Program-made: the position numbers and the translations under genes
The notes under the pieces: generated by a model
The model's input: only the letters and a program-made list of their open reading frames with translations
What the model was told of the DNA's origin: nothing
The model's database searches: none
Source of the DNA: an uncultured Pelagibacteraceae bacterium
Lineage (GTDB): Bacteria; Pseudomonadota; Alphaproteobacteria; Pelagibacterales; Pelagibacteraceae
Direction: 5' to 3'
Length of the DNA stretch: 64,000 nucleotides
NCBI GenBank assembly: GCA_902601705.1
Contig: CACKNV010000001.1
Coordinates: 124,001 to 188,000, forward strand
Part shown: positions 29,234 to 37,946 of the stretch, piece by piece
Layout: every line of letters starts with the position of its first letter
Position numbering within the stretch: position 1 is the first letter of the stretch

Positions 29234-29959
29234 AATTTGGCTTAAAAAAAGTTTAGTACGATCTGATTTAGGGCTTTCGAAAAATTCTTTTGTTTTAGCT
29301 CTCTCTACAATTTTACCTTCGTCCATAAAAATCATGTAATCAGCAACTTCTTTAGCAAAACCCATTTCGTGTGTTACAACTATCATAGTCATTCCACCTT
29401 TCGCTAAATCAACCATCACGTCCAACACTTCTTTAATCATCTCAGGATCTAACGCTGATGTGGGTTCATCGAATAACATTATTTTAGGTTCCATACACAA
29501 AGCTCTCGCGATTGCAGCACGTTGTTGTTGACCTCCTGAAAGTTGTCCGGGAAATTTTAGAGCCTGATCGTCAATTTGAACTCTTTTTAAATTATTCATT
29601 GCTATTTCTTCGGCTTGTTTTTTTGGTAATTTTTTTACCCATATAGGTGCCAGAGAACAGTTCTCTAAAATAGATAAGTGAGGAAATAAATTAAACTGTT
29701 GAAATACCATTCCAACTTCAGCTCTTATTTTTTCGATATTTTTTGTACTTTCAGAAAGTTCTATTCCATCTACAATAATATTTCCCTCTTGATGCTCTTC
29801 CAATCTATTTATACATCTTATTAATGTTGATTTACCAGATCCAGAAGGTCCGCATATAACAATCTTTTCTTGCGGGGCTACTTCAAGATCAATGTCTTTA
29901 AGAACTTGAAATTTATCAAACCATTTATTTACTTTTTTAAGTTCAATTATTTTTGACAT
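29228..29959 (-). CDS. aapP: General L-amino acid ABC transporter ATP-binding protein
   Basis: ATPase of the AapJQMP importer for many L-amino acids. 243 residues. Seen: Walker [27 protein letters not shown], signature [15 protein letters not shown], Walker [16 protein letters not shown] and [14 protein letters not shown]; all match polar amino acid ATPases. Last gene of the leftward aapJ-Q-M-P operon, 2 bases after aapM. Confidence 0.95.
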   Translation of the reverse strand: MSKIIELKKVNKWFDKFQVLKDIDLEVAPQEKIVICGPSGSGKSTLIRCINRLEEHQEGNIIVDGIELSESTKNIEKIRAEVGMVFQQFNLFPHLSILENCSLAPIWVKKLPKKQAEEIAMNNLKRVQIDDQALKFPGQLSGGQQQRAAIARALCMEPKIMLFDEPTSALDPEMIKEVLDVMVDLAKGGMTMIVVTHEMGFAKEVADYMIFMDEGKIVERAKTKEFFESPKSDRTKLFLSQIL

Positions 29960-29961
29960 TA

Positions 29962-31215
29962 CTATCTTTCTGTACTTAATTTTTTCTCTAAATTTTGACT
30001 GTATCTACTCATTGCATAACATATTACCCAGAAAACTAAACCTGCAAAAACATAGCCTTCCATTGCCATTCCAAGCCATTTAGGATTAGTTTTTGCTAAG
30101 CCTATCATACCTGCTAATTCCATCAACCCTACAACGAAAATTAATGGTGTATCCTTAACTAAAGCTAAAAGAGTATTTGCTATTCCAGGTATCACTAATT
30201 TAAGTGCTTGAGGTAATATTATAAGCGCATTCATTCTCCAATAGCCCATTCCTAAAGATTTAGCAGCTTCATATTGACCTTTTGGTAAAGCTTGCAAACC
30301 GCCTCTAACAACCTCTGCCATGTATGCAGCTTCAAATAATGTAATTGCTATTAAAACTCTTATTAATTTATCTATGAAAGTTCCATCAGGCAGAAACATA
30401 GGAAACATTACAGCTGACATAAATAAAACTGTAATTAGAGGAACCCCTCTCCAAAGTTCAATAAAACCTATAGAAATATATTTGATTGCAGGCAAAGAAG
30501 ATCTTCTCCCAAGTGCTAAAATAACTCCAATCGGAAAACAGAAAAGTATAGCAAAAGCTGAAATAATAAAAGTTAATGAAAGACCTCCCCAAGCTGCACT
30601 TTCAACATATTCAAGCCCAAAACTTCCACCTGAAATAAGTTTAATTCCCAAGAATGGAAAAACAAATACCAGGAATAAGATGAAATATTTTTTAAGTTTT
30701 TCAGATACAAAAAAAGAAATTCCCACTAAAGCGAATAAAATTAAAAAAGCTGTATTTATTCTCCATTGTTCTGCGTCAGGATAAAGTCCATACATAAACC
30801 TATTAAACCAAACTTTTATAAAAACCCAACAAGCGCCGTCGCCTGTACAATCATCCTTAGAATTACCTGAAAAATTAGCCTCTAAAATAAACCAGTCCAA
30901 CATTGGAGGAATAGACTTTATAATAATAAAAATTGTGAAAAGTGTTAATAAAGCATTAAAATTATTTGAATTAATATTTTTATTTAAAATATCTAAATAA
31001 CGAACCTCGCTAAATTCAATTCTGATAAGGTAAAAACCTATAAAACCTAATATCATTGGTAAAAAATAACTAAATTTAGAAGGTAAAAATGCCATTAAGT
31101 TCAAATTAAAGAAAGCATTAACAAAAACATCTAAAAAACTTAAAGAGACAAGAGTCAAACCTATTGGAACATAGGTTTTAATATTCTCTTTTGAAGGTTT
31201 TGCAATTAAATTCAT
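29962..31215 (-). CDS. aapM: General L-amino acid ABC transporter permease
   Basis: Second membrane subunit of AapJQMP. 417 residues with about eight hydrophobic helices. The C-terminal half holds the HisM-type core with EAA loop [22 protein letters not shown] and [13 protein letters not shown]. The long N-terminal half, with extra helices and a CTGDGACW segment, is typical of AapM rather than short HisM proteins. Start overlaps the aapQ stop by one base. Confidence 0.94.
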   Translation of the reverse strand: MNLIAKPSKENIKTYVPIGLTLVSLSFLDVFVNAFFNLNLMAFLPSKFSYFLPMILGFIGFYLIRIEFSEVRYLDILNKNINSNNFNALLTLFTIFIIIKSIPPMLDWFILEANFSGNSKDDCTGDGACWVFIKVWFNRFMYGLYPDAEQWRINTAFLILFALVGISFFVSEKLKKYFILFLVFVFPFLGIKLISGGSFGLEYVESAAWGGLSLTFIISAFAILFCFPIGVILALGRRSSLPAIKYISIGFIELWRGVPLITVLFMSAVMFPMFLPDGTFIDKLIRVLIAITLFEAAYMAEVVRGGLQALPKGQYEAAKSLGMGYWRMNALIILPQALKLVIPGIANTLLALVKDTPLIFVVGLMELAGMIGLAKTNPKWLGMAMEGYVFAGLVFWVICYAMSRYSQNLEKKLSTER

Positions 31216-32390
31216 TATTTTTCCTTTATTGCCATTTTTTTATTGTACCAATTCATAAATATAGAAATTGAAATACTTAAAGTTAAATAAGTAAGCATTG
31301 TGATAGAAATTATTTCAATAGCCCTACCCGTTTGCATTAAAGCAGTTCCCGCAAAAACTAAAACTATATCTGGATAAGCAATAGCAGCCGCTAATGAGGA
31401 ATTTTTTGTTAAATTTAAATACTGATTTGTAGTTGGTGGAATAATAATTCTCAATGCTTGAGGCATTACTACAAGTTTTAAAATTTGATTTTTATTTAAT
31501 CCTATACTTGCTGCAGCTTCTTTTTGACCCTTGCCAACTCCTAAAATTCCAGCTCTCACATTTTCAGCAATGAATGTTGCTGTGTACATTGATAAAGCTA
31601 AAGCTAATGCTATTAATTCTGGAATGATACTAACACCGCCCGCATATGTGAAGACTGTTGGAGAAAGTTGTTTTAATACAGGATACTCAAAAGTTAAAGA
31701 TACTCCAAGAAAAAGAAATGTTATTAAAGGAATTAATATTAATGTTGATAAAGAAATAAAAGTTGTTGGTATTTGTTTTCCAAATTCTTCTCTTTGTTTG
31801 GTTGCATAAGATTTAATAAAATAAATTGCTATAAACGCTGCTATTAATGATAAAAGAAAAATATTTAGATTTGTCCATATAAATTTTGGAACATACCAGC
31901 CTTTAATTGTTAAAAACGAAATATCATAAAAACTTATACCATTTTCAGGTAAAGGTAATGCTCTTAGCGCTGCAAAGTACCAGAAAAATATTTGCAAAAT
32001 TAAAGGAATGTTTCTAAAAATTTCAACGTACCATTCTGCTACTTTAGCAATTAAGTAGTTATCTGATAGTCTAGATATACCAACTATTACTCCTAAAATT
32101 GTTGCAAAAAATATTCCTATTACTGAGACTAAAATTGTATTTAATAAACCAACTAAAAATGCTCTACCATATGAATGCGAGCCATCATATTCAATCATTG
32201 AAAATGTAATATCAAATGATGCTTCTTGATTTAAAAAACCAAATCCGAAAGATATTCCTCTATTGCCCATGTTAATTTGTGCATTAGTTGCAAAATAAAT
32301 AATTACGGATAGTAAAGCTAAAACAGTTATTACTTGAGGTATTAAATCTCTTGCTTTTTTGTTTTCAATACTGAATTTTTTTAAAATCAT
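31215..32390 (-). CDS. aapQ: General L-amino acid ABC transporter permease
   Basis: First membrane subunit of AapJQMP. 391 residues. Seen: an N-terminal helix, GFGFLNQEASFDI (the AapQ-type periplasmic segment), EIFRNIPLILQIFFWYF, and the coupling loop KEAAASIGLNKNQILKLVVMPQ followed by TNQYLNLTKNSSLAAAIAYPD. Separated from aapJ by a strong hairpin terminator, so permease expression likely depends on read-through. Confidence 0.95.
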   Translation of the reverse strand: MILKKFSIENKKARDLIPQVITVLALLSVIIYFATNAQINMGNRGISFGFGFLNQEASFDITFSMIEYDGSHSYGRAFLVGLLNTILVSVIGIFFATILGVIVGISRLSDNYLIAKVAEWYVEIFRNIPLILQIFFWYFAALRALPLPENGISFYDISFLTIKGWYVPKFIWTNLNIFLLSLIAAFIAIYFIKSYATKQREEFGKQIPTTFISLSTLILIPLITFLFLGVSLTFEYPVLKQLSPTVFTYAGGVSIIPELIALALALSMYTATFIAENVRAGILGVGKGQKEAAASIGLNKNQILKLVVMPQALRIIIPPTTNQYLNLTKNSSLAAAIAYPDIVLVFAGTALMQTGRAIEIISITMLTYLTLSISISIFMNWYNKKMAIKEK

Positions 32391-32405
32391 TATTTTGAGA
32401 ATAAA

Positions 32406-32435
32406 AAAAAGGGCCAGATTAATCTAGCCCTTTTT
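32406..32435 (-). terminator. Rho-independent terminator/attenuator behind aapJ
   Basis: On the minus strand an inverted repeat with core AGGGCTAGA and TCTGGCCCT (one T-G wobble, loop TTAA) is followed by eight Ts. It begins about 15 bases after the aapJ stop and ends about 15 bases before the aapQ start. This placement suggests partial termination giving more binding protein than permease. Confidence 0.85.
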
Positions 32436-32449
32436 AATTTTATTAGCAA

Positions 32450-33496
32450 TTATCTTGCTGGTGGTACGTAAAGAATTCCACCTTTAGTCCATAATTGATT
32501 TGGACCTCTATTAGGTAAAATTCCAGTATCAGCTATATGTTTTTTATAGCTTTCACCGTAATTACCAACTTGCTCGATAATTCTTAAGCTCCAGTCATTA
32601 TCTAAACCGAAAGCTGCACCTAATTCACCTTCAGATCCAACTAATCTCTTGATAGCTGGGTTCTCAGAGTCTTTTAGGCTAGAAGCGTTAGATGAGTTAA
32701 CACCATACTCTTCAGCTTCGATCATAGTATTAAGAGACCATCTTACGATATCTTCCCATACTGCATCCCCTTGTCTTACAACAGGACCTAGTGGTTCTTT
32801 AGAGATCGTTTCAGGTAATACTTTGTGCTCATCTGGGTTTGACATTTTAGTTCTTTGTGCCGCTAAACCAGATTTATCTGTAGTGTAAGTGTCACATCTT
32901 CCAGCATCATAAGCTGCAACAACTTCGTCTGCTTTTTCAAACGCAATTGGTTCGTAACTTATGTTTTTAGAATTAAAGAAGTCTCTCATGTTAAGCTCGG
33001 TAGTCGTACCTGTATTTGTACAAGCAGAAATACCGTTTTTAAAATCATTCACAGAATTAATTCCTGAATTTTTTCTCACCATGAAACCTTGACCATCATA
33101 AAAGTTTACACCAACAAAAGTTAAACCAATGTCAGCATCTCTTGATAATGTCCAAGTAGTGTTACGTGCAAGTACATCGATTTCACCTGATGTTAGTGCC
33201 GTAAATCTTTCTTTAGCACTTAACGGAGTGTATTTAACTTTGTCTGCATCGCCTAATACAGCTGCAGCAACAGCTCTACATACATCTACGTCAATACCAG
33301 ACCAGTTCCCTGATTCATCTGCATTAGAGAAACCAGGTAGACCTTGTGAAACACCACATTTCACAAAACCAGCTTTCTTAGTATTGTCTAAAGTTTTAGA
33401 TTTTTTTGAACCAGCTCCTCCTCCGCCTTGGCCGCAAGCGACTAAAAGCAAAGATGCAAATCCAACTAAAATCCAAGTTTTGATTGATTTGATCAT
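32450..33496 (-). CDS. aapJ: General L-amino acid ABC transporter binding protein (lipoprotein)
   Basis: Extracytoplasmic receptor of the AapJQMP importer. Start set at ATG 33496 (MIKSIKTWILVG), with AAAGAGGA upstream; the longer frame adds 13 hydrophilic codons before the signal peptide. 348 residues. The signal peptide ends in a lipobox, LLVAC with Cys21, so it is probably lipid-anchored, whereas E. coli-like relatives are soluble. Seen: GFVKCGVSQGLPGFSN, GIDVDVCRAVAAAVLGD, VKYTPLSAKERFTALTSGEID, typical of AapJ/BztA. Its 5' region carries two inverted repeats. Confidence 0.94.
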   Translation of the reverse strand: MIKSIKTWILVGFASLLLVACGQGGGGAGSKKSKTLDNTKKAGFVKCGVSQGLPGFSNADESGNWSGIDVDVCRAVAAAVLGDADKVKYTPLSAKERFTALTSGEIDVLARNTTWTLSRDADIGLTFVGVNFYDGQGFMVRKNSGINSVNDFKNGISACTNTGTTTELNMRDFFNSKNISYEPIAFEKADEVVAAYDAGRCDTYTTDKSGLAAQRTKMSNPDEHKVLPETISKEPLGPVVRQGDAVWEDIVRWSLNTMIEAEEYGVNSSNASSLKDSENPAIKRLVGSEGELGAAFGLDNDWSLRIIEQVGNYGESYKKHIADTGILPNRGPNQLWTKGGILYVPPAR

Positions 33497-33523
33497 ATTA
33501 TTATAATCCTCTTTAGTTTTTAT

Positions 33524-33557
33524 TATTGTTAACAATATTTTTGAAACGAGGTTTCAA
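33524..33557 (-). promoter_or_regulatory. Paired inverted repeats in the aapJ leader
   Basis: Two symmetric elements lie 28-61 bases before the aapJ start: a 14-base palindrome tattgttaacaata (33524-33537) and, four bases further, ttgaaacgaggtttcaa (33541-33557), a 7-bp perfect stem with a 3-base spacer. They could be an operator pair or a leader RNA structure. I do not match them to a named riboswitch or regulator. The remaining 33558-33666 contains no gene. Confidence 0.35.
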
Positions 33558-33666
33558 AACGGGTGGATTATTATCCTTTTTGGTTCGAATTACAATTTTA
33601 AGCATGTACTAAATATAGATCGCTTTATAAAAAAAACTCCAATATATATGAAAATACTACTGAAAA

Positions 33667-34704
33667 TTAGGTACTTTTTGTCATTTCATATATTCTACTT
33701 ACTGATCGTTTAAAAATCGTAAAATGTTTTTTTGATGAACCTAAATTATCTAAACCTTCCTCAAGAGATAGAGTTAATTTAATTTTTTTTTCATAAAAAA
33801 TATCAACTAAAGTAATAAATCTTAATTGTTGATTTGAATTTTCATTGTTAAATATTGGTATCTCTTCGATAAATATATGGTGGCAAATACTAGCAATATT
33901 TATGTAATCTTCAGCTCCTAAATTTTTGTCACATAAATCCTTAAATTTAAATCTTGCAACTCCTGAATAGAAATTTTCAATTACAAAATTTCTTCCTTTG
34001 GTTGTAATTATTTTTTTTTCTACATTTTTATTTTTAGTTAACTCACGAAACCTTTGATTAATTTTAAAAGAAGTTTTTTCATTTAACGGAAAAAAAATCT
34101 CTTGAGGCTTTTTATTATTCTTGGTCCGGTAATCATCTTTAATTTTAAGCTCTTTTTGAATAGAAAAATTCTTGATTATTGAAATAAATGGTAGAAATTG
34201 TTCTCTTTGTAAACCGTCTTTATAAAGTTCATCAAGTTTTACATTTGTGGTAATTATGATTCTAATATTTTCTTCAAAAATTACCTCAAATAATTTTCCT
34301 AATATCATTGCATCAACGATATTTGAAACTTGGAACTCATCTAGATAAATTAAATCATAATTTTTTTTTAGTTTTTTAACAAAGTCTCTTATTGTGTTAC
34401 TATCCTTTTTTTCGTGTCGGAAATCATGAAAATTAATCATAAACTCATTAAAATGTTGTCTATGTTTATTTATTATTAGTTTATTGTACACAAAATCAAG
34501 TAACATAGTTTTGCCAACACCTACTTTTCCATGTAGATAAAAGCAAAGTTTTTTTCTTTTTTTTAAAAACCTCCAAAATATTGTTTCCTTTTGATTTAAA
34601 AATTTATCTAATAGATCAATTATCTCTATTTGTTGTGCATTTACTTCAAATTTATTTTGCTCACAAAATGCTTTAAATGAACTTTTTAAATTCATTTTTG
34701 ACAT
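33667..34704 (-). CDS. zapE: AFG1-like ATPase, cell division protein ZapE
   Basis: AFG1/ZapE-family AAA-like ATPase; ZapE acts at the Z ring in E. coli and AFG1 in mitochondrial protein quality control. 345 residues. Seen: FYLHGKVGVGKTMLLDFVY (Walker A at about 54), HFNEFMINFHDFRH, the Walker B segment LIYLDEFQVSNIVDAM, IIITTNVKLDELYKDGLQREQFLPFI, and the C-terminal RFITLVDIFYEKKIKLTLS. Starts directly after the stop of the dehydrogenase gene, so probably cotranscribed. Confidence 0.9.
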   Translation of the reverse strand: MSKMNLKSSFKAFCEQNKFEVNAQQIEIIDLLDKFLNQKETIFWRFLKKRKKLCFYLHGKVGVGKTMLLDFVYNKLIINKHRQHFNEFMINFHDFRHEKKDSNTIRDFVKKLKKNYDLIYLDEFQVSNIVDAMILGKLFEVIFEENIRIIITTNVKLDELYKDGLQREQFLPFISIIKNFSIQKELKIKDDYRTKNNKKPQEIFFPLNEKTSFKINQRFRELTKNKNVEKKIITTKGRNFVIENFYSGVARFKFKDLCDKNLGAEDYINIASICHHIFIEEIPIFNNENSNQQLRFITLVDIFYEKKIKLTLSLEEGLDNLGSSKKHFTIFKRSVSRIYEMTKST

Positions 34705-35772
34705 TTAATTTATGTTATCCTGAACAGCTTTTGCGCACTGAATTGTATTGCTTGCGCCTTGAAGGTCTTTTGTTCGATTTTCTTTGATAGATAGAGTTTT
34801 CTCTATTGAATTTAAAATTGATTTTGCAGCTTCTTTTTCACCTAAATGATCAAACATCAATGCACCAGACCATATTTGTCCTATTGGATTTGCAATTCCT
34901 TTTCCAGCAATGTCTGGTGCTGATCCATGAACCGGTTCGAATAAAGATGGATACTTGTTTTCAGGATTAATGTTTCCCGATGGTGCAATACCAATAGTTC
35001 CTGTACAAGCTGGGCCTAAATCAGATAAGATATCTCCGAACAAATTTGATGCAACTACTACATCAAACCATTCTGGAGTTAAAACAAATCTTGCTGTAAG
35101 AATATCAATATGAAATTGGTCAGTTCTAATGTCAGGATAATTTTTTTTAATTAAATTGAATCTTTCGTCCCAAAACGGCATCGTAATAGAAATGCCGTTT
35201 GATTTAGTTGCATTAGTAACTTTTTTTCTGCCCTTAGATTTAGCTAATTCAAAAGCATATTTTTGAACTCTATCTACGCCATGTCTTGACATTATTGTTT
35301 CTTGAATTGCAATTTCTCTATTTGTCTCTTTAAACATTCTTCCTCCAACAGAGGAATATTCTCCTTCGGTGTTTTCTCGAACAATTAACATATCTATATC
35401 ACCAGGCTGTTTATTTGCTAATGGACAGGGAACTCCATTAAATAATTTTACAGGTCTTAAATTTACATATTGATCAAATTCTCTTCTAAATTTTAATAGT
35501 GAACCCCATAAACTTATATGATCTGGTACTTTTGAGGGATCTCCAACTGCCCCGAAAAAAATTGCGTCATGAGACCCAATTTTTTCTTTCCAATCATCTG
35601 GAAGCATTTTCCCATGCTTTTGGTAATAATCACATGATGCAAAATCAAACTCATCAAATTGAATTTTAAACTGATGTTTTTTAGCTGTCTCTTTTAAAAT
35701 CTTTAAACTTTCAGGAAGAACTTCTTTTCCAATACCGTCACCTGCAATCGCAGCGATTTTGTAATTTTTCAT
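34705..35772 (-). CDS. D-malate/tartrate dehydrogenase-like isopropylmalate-family enzyme
   Basis: NAD-dependent beta-decarboxylating dehydrogenase. 355 residues. The N-terminal AGDGIGKEVLPESL, ASCDYYQKHGKMLPDDW, the long VPDHISLWGSLLKFRREFDQ block, NLRPVKLFNGVPCPLANKQP and RENTEGEYSSVGGR follow E. coli DmlA (YeaU, D-malate dehydrogenase) closely rather than LeuB, which has a different substrate-loop sequence. Catalytic Lys/Asp segments (TKSNGIS, VVASNLFGDILSDLGP) are intact. Expected reaction: D-malate or tartrate oxidation, with some isopropylmalate activity possible. Flanked by galE and zapE; no leuCD nearby. Confidence 0.85.
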   Translation of the reverse strand: MKNYKIAAIAGDGIGKEVLPESLKILKETAKKHQFKIQFDEFDFASCDYYQKHGKMLPDDWKEKIGSHDAIFFGAVGDPSKVPDHISLWGSLLKFRREFDQYVNLRPVKLFNGVPCPLANKQPGDIDMLIVRENTEGEYSSVGGRMFKETNREIAIQETIMSRHGVDRVQKYAFELAKSKGRKKVTNATKSNGISITMPFWDERFNLIKKNYPDIRTDQFHIDILTARFVLTPEWFDVVVASNLFGDILSDLGPACTGTIGIAPSGNINPENKYPSLFEPVHGSAPDIAGKGIANPIGQIWSGALMFDHLGEKEAAKSILNSIEKTLSIKENRTKDLQGASNTIQCAKAVQDNIN

Positions 35773-35773
35773 A

Positions 35774-36748
35774 TTAGTTTATTTTTCTTTCCCAAGTTAT
35801 ACAACTTTTTACAATTTTATTTAGATTATTAAATTTTGGTTTCCATTTAATAAATTTTTTAAGTTTTGTATTATTGCTTATAACTTTAACCATATCACCC
35901 TTCCTATTTGGAAATTTAACAATTTTCAAATTTTTATTTGCATATTTACTAAAACTTTTTATTGCATCGTTCACAGTTATTCCTTTTCCATAACCACAAT
36001 TTAAAACTGCGGAAGTATTATAATTATTTATTTTCAATAATACTTTATAATGAATATCTGAAATATCTGACACGTGGATGTAATCACGTATACATGTGCC
36101 ATCCTTTGTTTTATATTTTGTTCCATAAATTTTGAAAATTGGTTTTTTTTTCAGTACTTCTACAGATAAATTTTTAAATAATTGATCTCCTTTATTTATT
36201 TGACCTATTTTTCCAGAAATACTAGCTCCTGCCACGTTAAAATACCTTAAAATTCCATAGTTAAGTTTATTTTTTTTGCAGAAAATTTTGATTATTTTTT
36301 CACATTTTAACTTTGTGACTCCATACACACTTTTAGGACCTAGCATTGTTTTTTCATTAACATTAGTAAAACCATCTTTATAAACCGCACATGTAGAGGA
36401 AAAAATCAGATTTTTTACTTTAGTATTTTTAATCGACTCGAGCAGTTTTTTTGTCCCCTCAATATTAATTTTATTATATTTTTTTGGTTTTTTCTCACTC
36501 TCTCCAACAGATAAAACAGCTGCAAGATGTATAATCGAGTCAATATTATTTTTAACAATAATATTTTTTAATTTTTTTTTGTTTAAGATACTTGCTTTAT
36601 AAAATTTAGTTTTTTTTAAAATTAATTTTTTATAACCAGTTGACAAATCATCAACAATAAAAACTTTTTTATTATTTTTAATTAAAATTTCAGCTGTGTG
36701 TGCACCAATGTAACCTGCTCCCCCAGTAATAAGAATGTTTTTTACCAT
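35774..36748 (-). CDS. galE: UDP-glucose 4-epimerase
   Basis: Extended short-chain dehydrogenase interconverting UDP-glucose and UDP-galactose. 324 residues. Seen: GGAGYIGAHTAEIL (Rossmann loop) at about 8-21, VDDLSTGY, HLAAVLSVGESEKKP, the catalytic FSSTCAVY and YGVTKLKCEK (YxxxK), YFNVAGA, and GTCIRDYIHVSD. Separated by one base from the downstream dehydrogenase stop-to-start. tRNA-Arg precedes it by 19 bases on the same strand. Confidence 0.94.
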   Translation of the reverse strand: MVKNILITGGAGYIGAHTAEILIKNNKKVFIVDDLSTGYKKLILKKTKFYKASILNKKKLKNIIVKNNIDSIIHLAAVLSVGESEKKPKKYNKINIEGTKKLLESIKNTKVKNLIFSSTCAVYKDGFTNVNEKTMLGPKSVYGVTKLKCEKIIKIFCKKNKLNYGILRYFNVAGASISGKIGQINKGDQLFKNLSVEVLKKKPIFKIYGTKYKTKDGTCIRDYIHVSDISDIHYKVLLKINNYNTSAVLNCGYGKGITVNDAIKSFSKYANKNLKIVKFPNRKGDMVKVISNNTKLKKFIKWKPKFNNLNKIVKSCITWERKIN

Positions 36749-36767
36749 TTAATTATGAATCATAAAT

Positions 36768-36844
36768 TGGCGCGCCCTGAAGGATTCGAACCTACGACCC
36801 TCGGTTTAGAAAACCGATGCTCTATCCAGCTGAGCTAAGGGCGC
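36768..36844 (-). tRNA. tRNA-Arg (anticodon TCT)
   Basis: A 77-base cloverleaf on the minus strand: acceptor GCGCCCT pairs with AGGGCGC, discriminator G, CCA encoded. The anticodon stem TCGGT/ACCGA encloses TTTCTAA with TCT. D arm AGCTCAGCTGGATAGAGCA and T arm GTAGG-TTCGAAT-CCTTC are standard. It reads AGA codons, the main Arg codon in this AT-rich genome. Lies between fbpC and galE, all leftward. Confidence 0.97.
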
Positions 36845-36863
36845 AAAATATTATTATATTTAC

Positions 36864-37934
36864 TTAAAAACATACTAAGTGGTCAATATAAATCGGAGAT
36901 TTTACGCCAAATTGTTCTGATTTTTCATGTTGATGAATATGATGAGAGTGAACAAACACAGGCAAATGCTCTCCTTTTTTTGTTTTGAGTGTGTATATAA
37001 AATTTGTTCCTCTAAACTTTCTATCTACTACCTCTAATTTTAATTTACTTTGGTCATCGTGGATTAAATCTTCGGGTTGTAAAAGAAGTTTGACTTTGGA
37101 TCCAGATGGAAAATTATTTGATAATTTTCCTCTTATCTCCCCCAGCTCTTCGTGTTTCAACCTGTGAACAGCACATTCACTATCAACTACTTTAACATCT
37201 ATAAATATGCCCTTGTTTAAAAAGTTGGCTACATCAATCGAATTAGGCTCATGATGAACATTGTAAGGTATATCGTACTGTTTTAACTCTTGATTAAGTA
37301 TAATTCCACATTTGTCTGCCATTGAAAAAGCCTCGTATGAATCGTGGGTTACGATAATTGTGGTTAAATTAATTCTCTTTAGTAGTTTTTTTACTGAAAC
37401 TTGAATTTCTTCTTTTAAGCTTTGGTCTATGTTTGAAAACGGCTCATCTAATAATAATAAATCTGGCTTTGACATCAAAGATCTTGCTAATGAAACTCTT
37501 TGTGCTTCCCCAGCGCTTATTTGATGAGGAAATTTCTCTAAAATTGGCTCTATTCTCAACAATTTAATAATCTCTTTTACATCTAGAGACGAACCATTAC
37601 CATTAGATCTTTTCCCTCCAAAGTTTATATTATCAATAACTTTATAATTAGGAAAAAGTGAATTATCTTGAAATGAAAGAGCAACATTTCTTTTTTCTGG
37701 CTCAATATGTATATCATCAGAAGCCAAAATTTTTTTTCTAAGTTTAATTTTGCCCTTACTCAGTTTTTGTAGACCAGCAATAGTTCTTAATATAGTTGTT
37801 TTTCCTATCCCGGAGGGACCTAGCAAAGATACTATCTCACCTTGTTTTTCAATAATAAGGTTTACATTATTTACTTTATTCTTTTCACTTGCAGTAAAAT
37901 AACCACTTTGGATCTCAAAAAAATTCTCAGACAT
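36864..37934 (-). CDS. fbpC: Ferric iron ABC transporter ATP-binding protein
   Basis: ATPase for Fe(III) import. 356 residues. Seen: Walker A GPSGIGKTTILRTIAG, Q-loop LSFQDNSLFPNYKVIDN, a modified signature HQISAGEAQRVSLARSL (ISAGE in place of LSGGQ), Walker B LLLLDEPFSNID, H-loop TIIVTHDSYEAFSMAD and a C-terminal TOBE-like domain. The C-terminal end is rich in His (HSHHIHQHEK), possibly metal-related. Third gene of the binding protein-permease-ATPase operon, 12 bases after the permease. Confidence 0.9.
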   Translation of the reverse strand: MSENFFEIQSGYFTASEKNKVNNVNLIIEKQGEIVSLLGPSGIGKTTILRTIAGLQKLSKGKIKLRKKILASDDIHIEPEKRNVALSFQDNSLFPNYKVIDNINFGGKRSNGNGSSLDVKEIIKLLRIEPILEKFPHQISAGEAQRVSLARSLMSKPDLLLLDEPFSNIDQSLKEEIQVSVKKLLKRINLTTIIVTHDSYEAFSMADKCGIILNQELKQYDIPYNVHHEPNSIDVANFLNKGIFIDVKVVDSECAVHRLKHEELGEIRGKLSNNFPSGSKVKLLLQPEDLIHDDQSKLKLEVVDRKFRGTNFIYTLKTKKGEHLPVFVHSHHIHQHEKSEQFGVKSPIYIDHLVCF

Positions 37935-37946
37935 TTTATGATTATA

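Noticed and set aside
33497-33666. Riboswitch upstream of aapJ
   Set aside because: The symmetric elements are short and I could not fit them to any glycine, SAM or glutamine riboswitch consensus; kept only as inverted repeats.
36753-36765. Inverted repeat ttatgaatcataa before galE as terminator or operator
   Set aside because: Only 6-bp AT-rich arms with a one-base centre; too weak to support a function.
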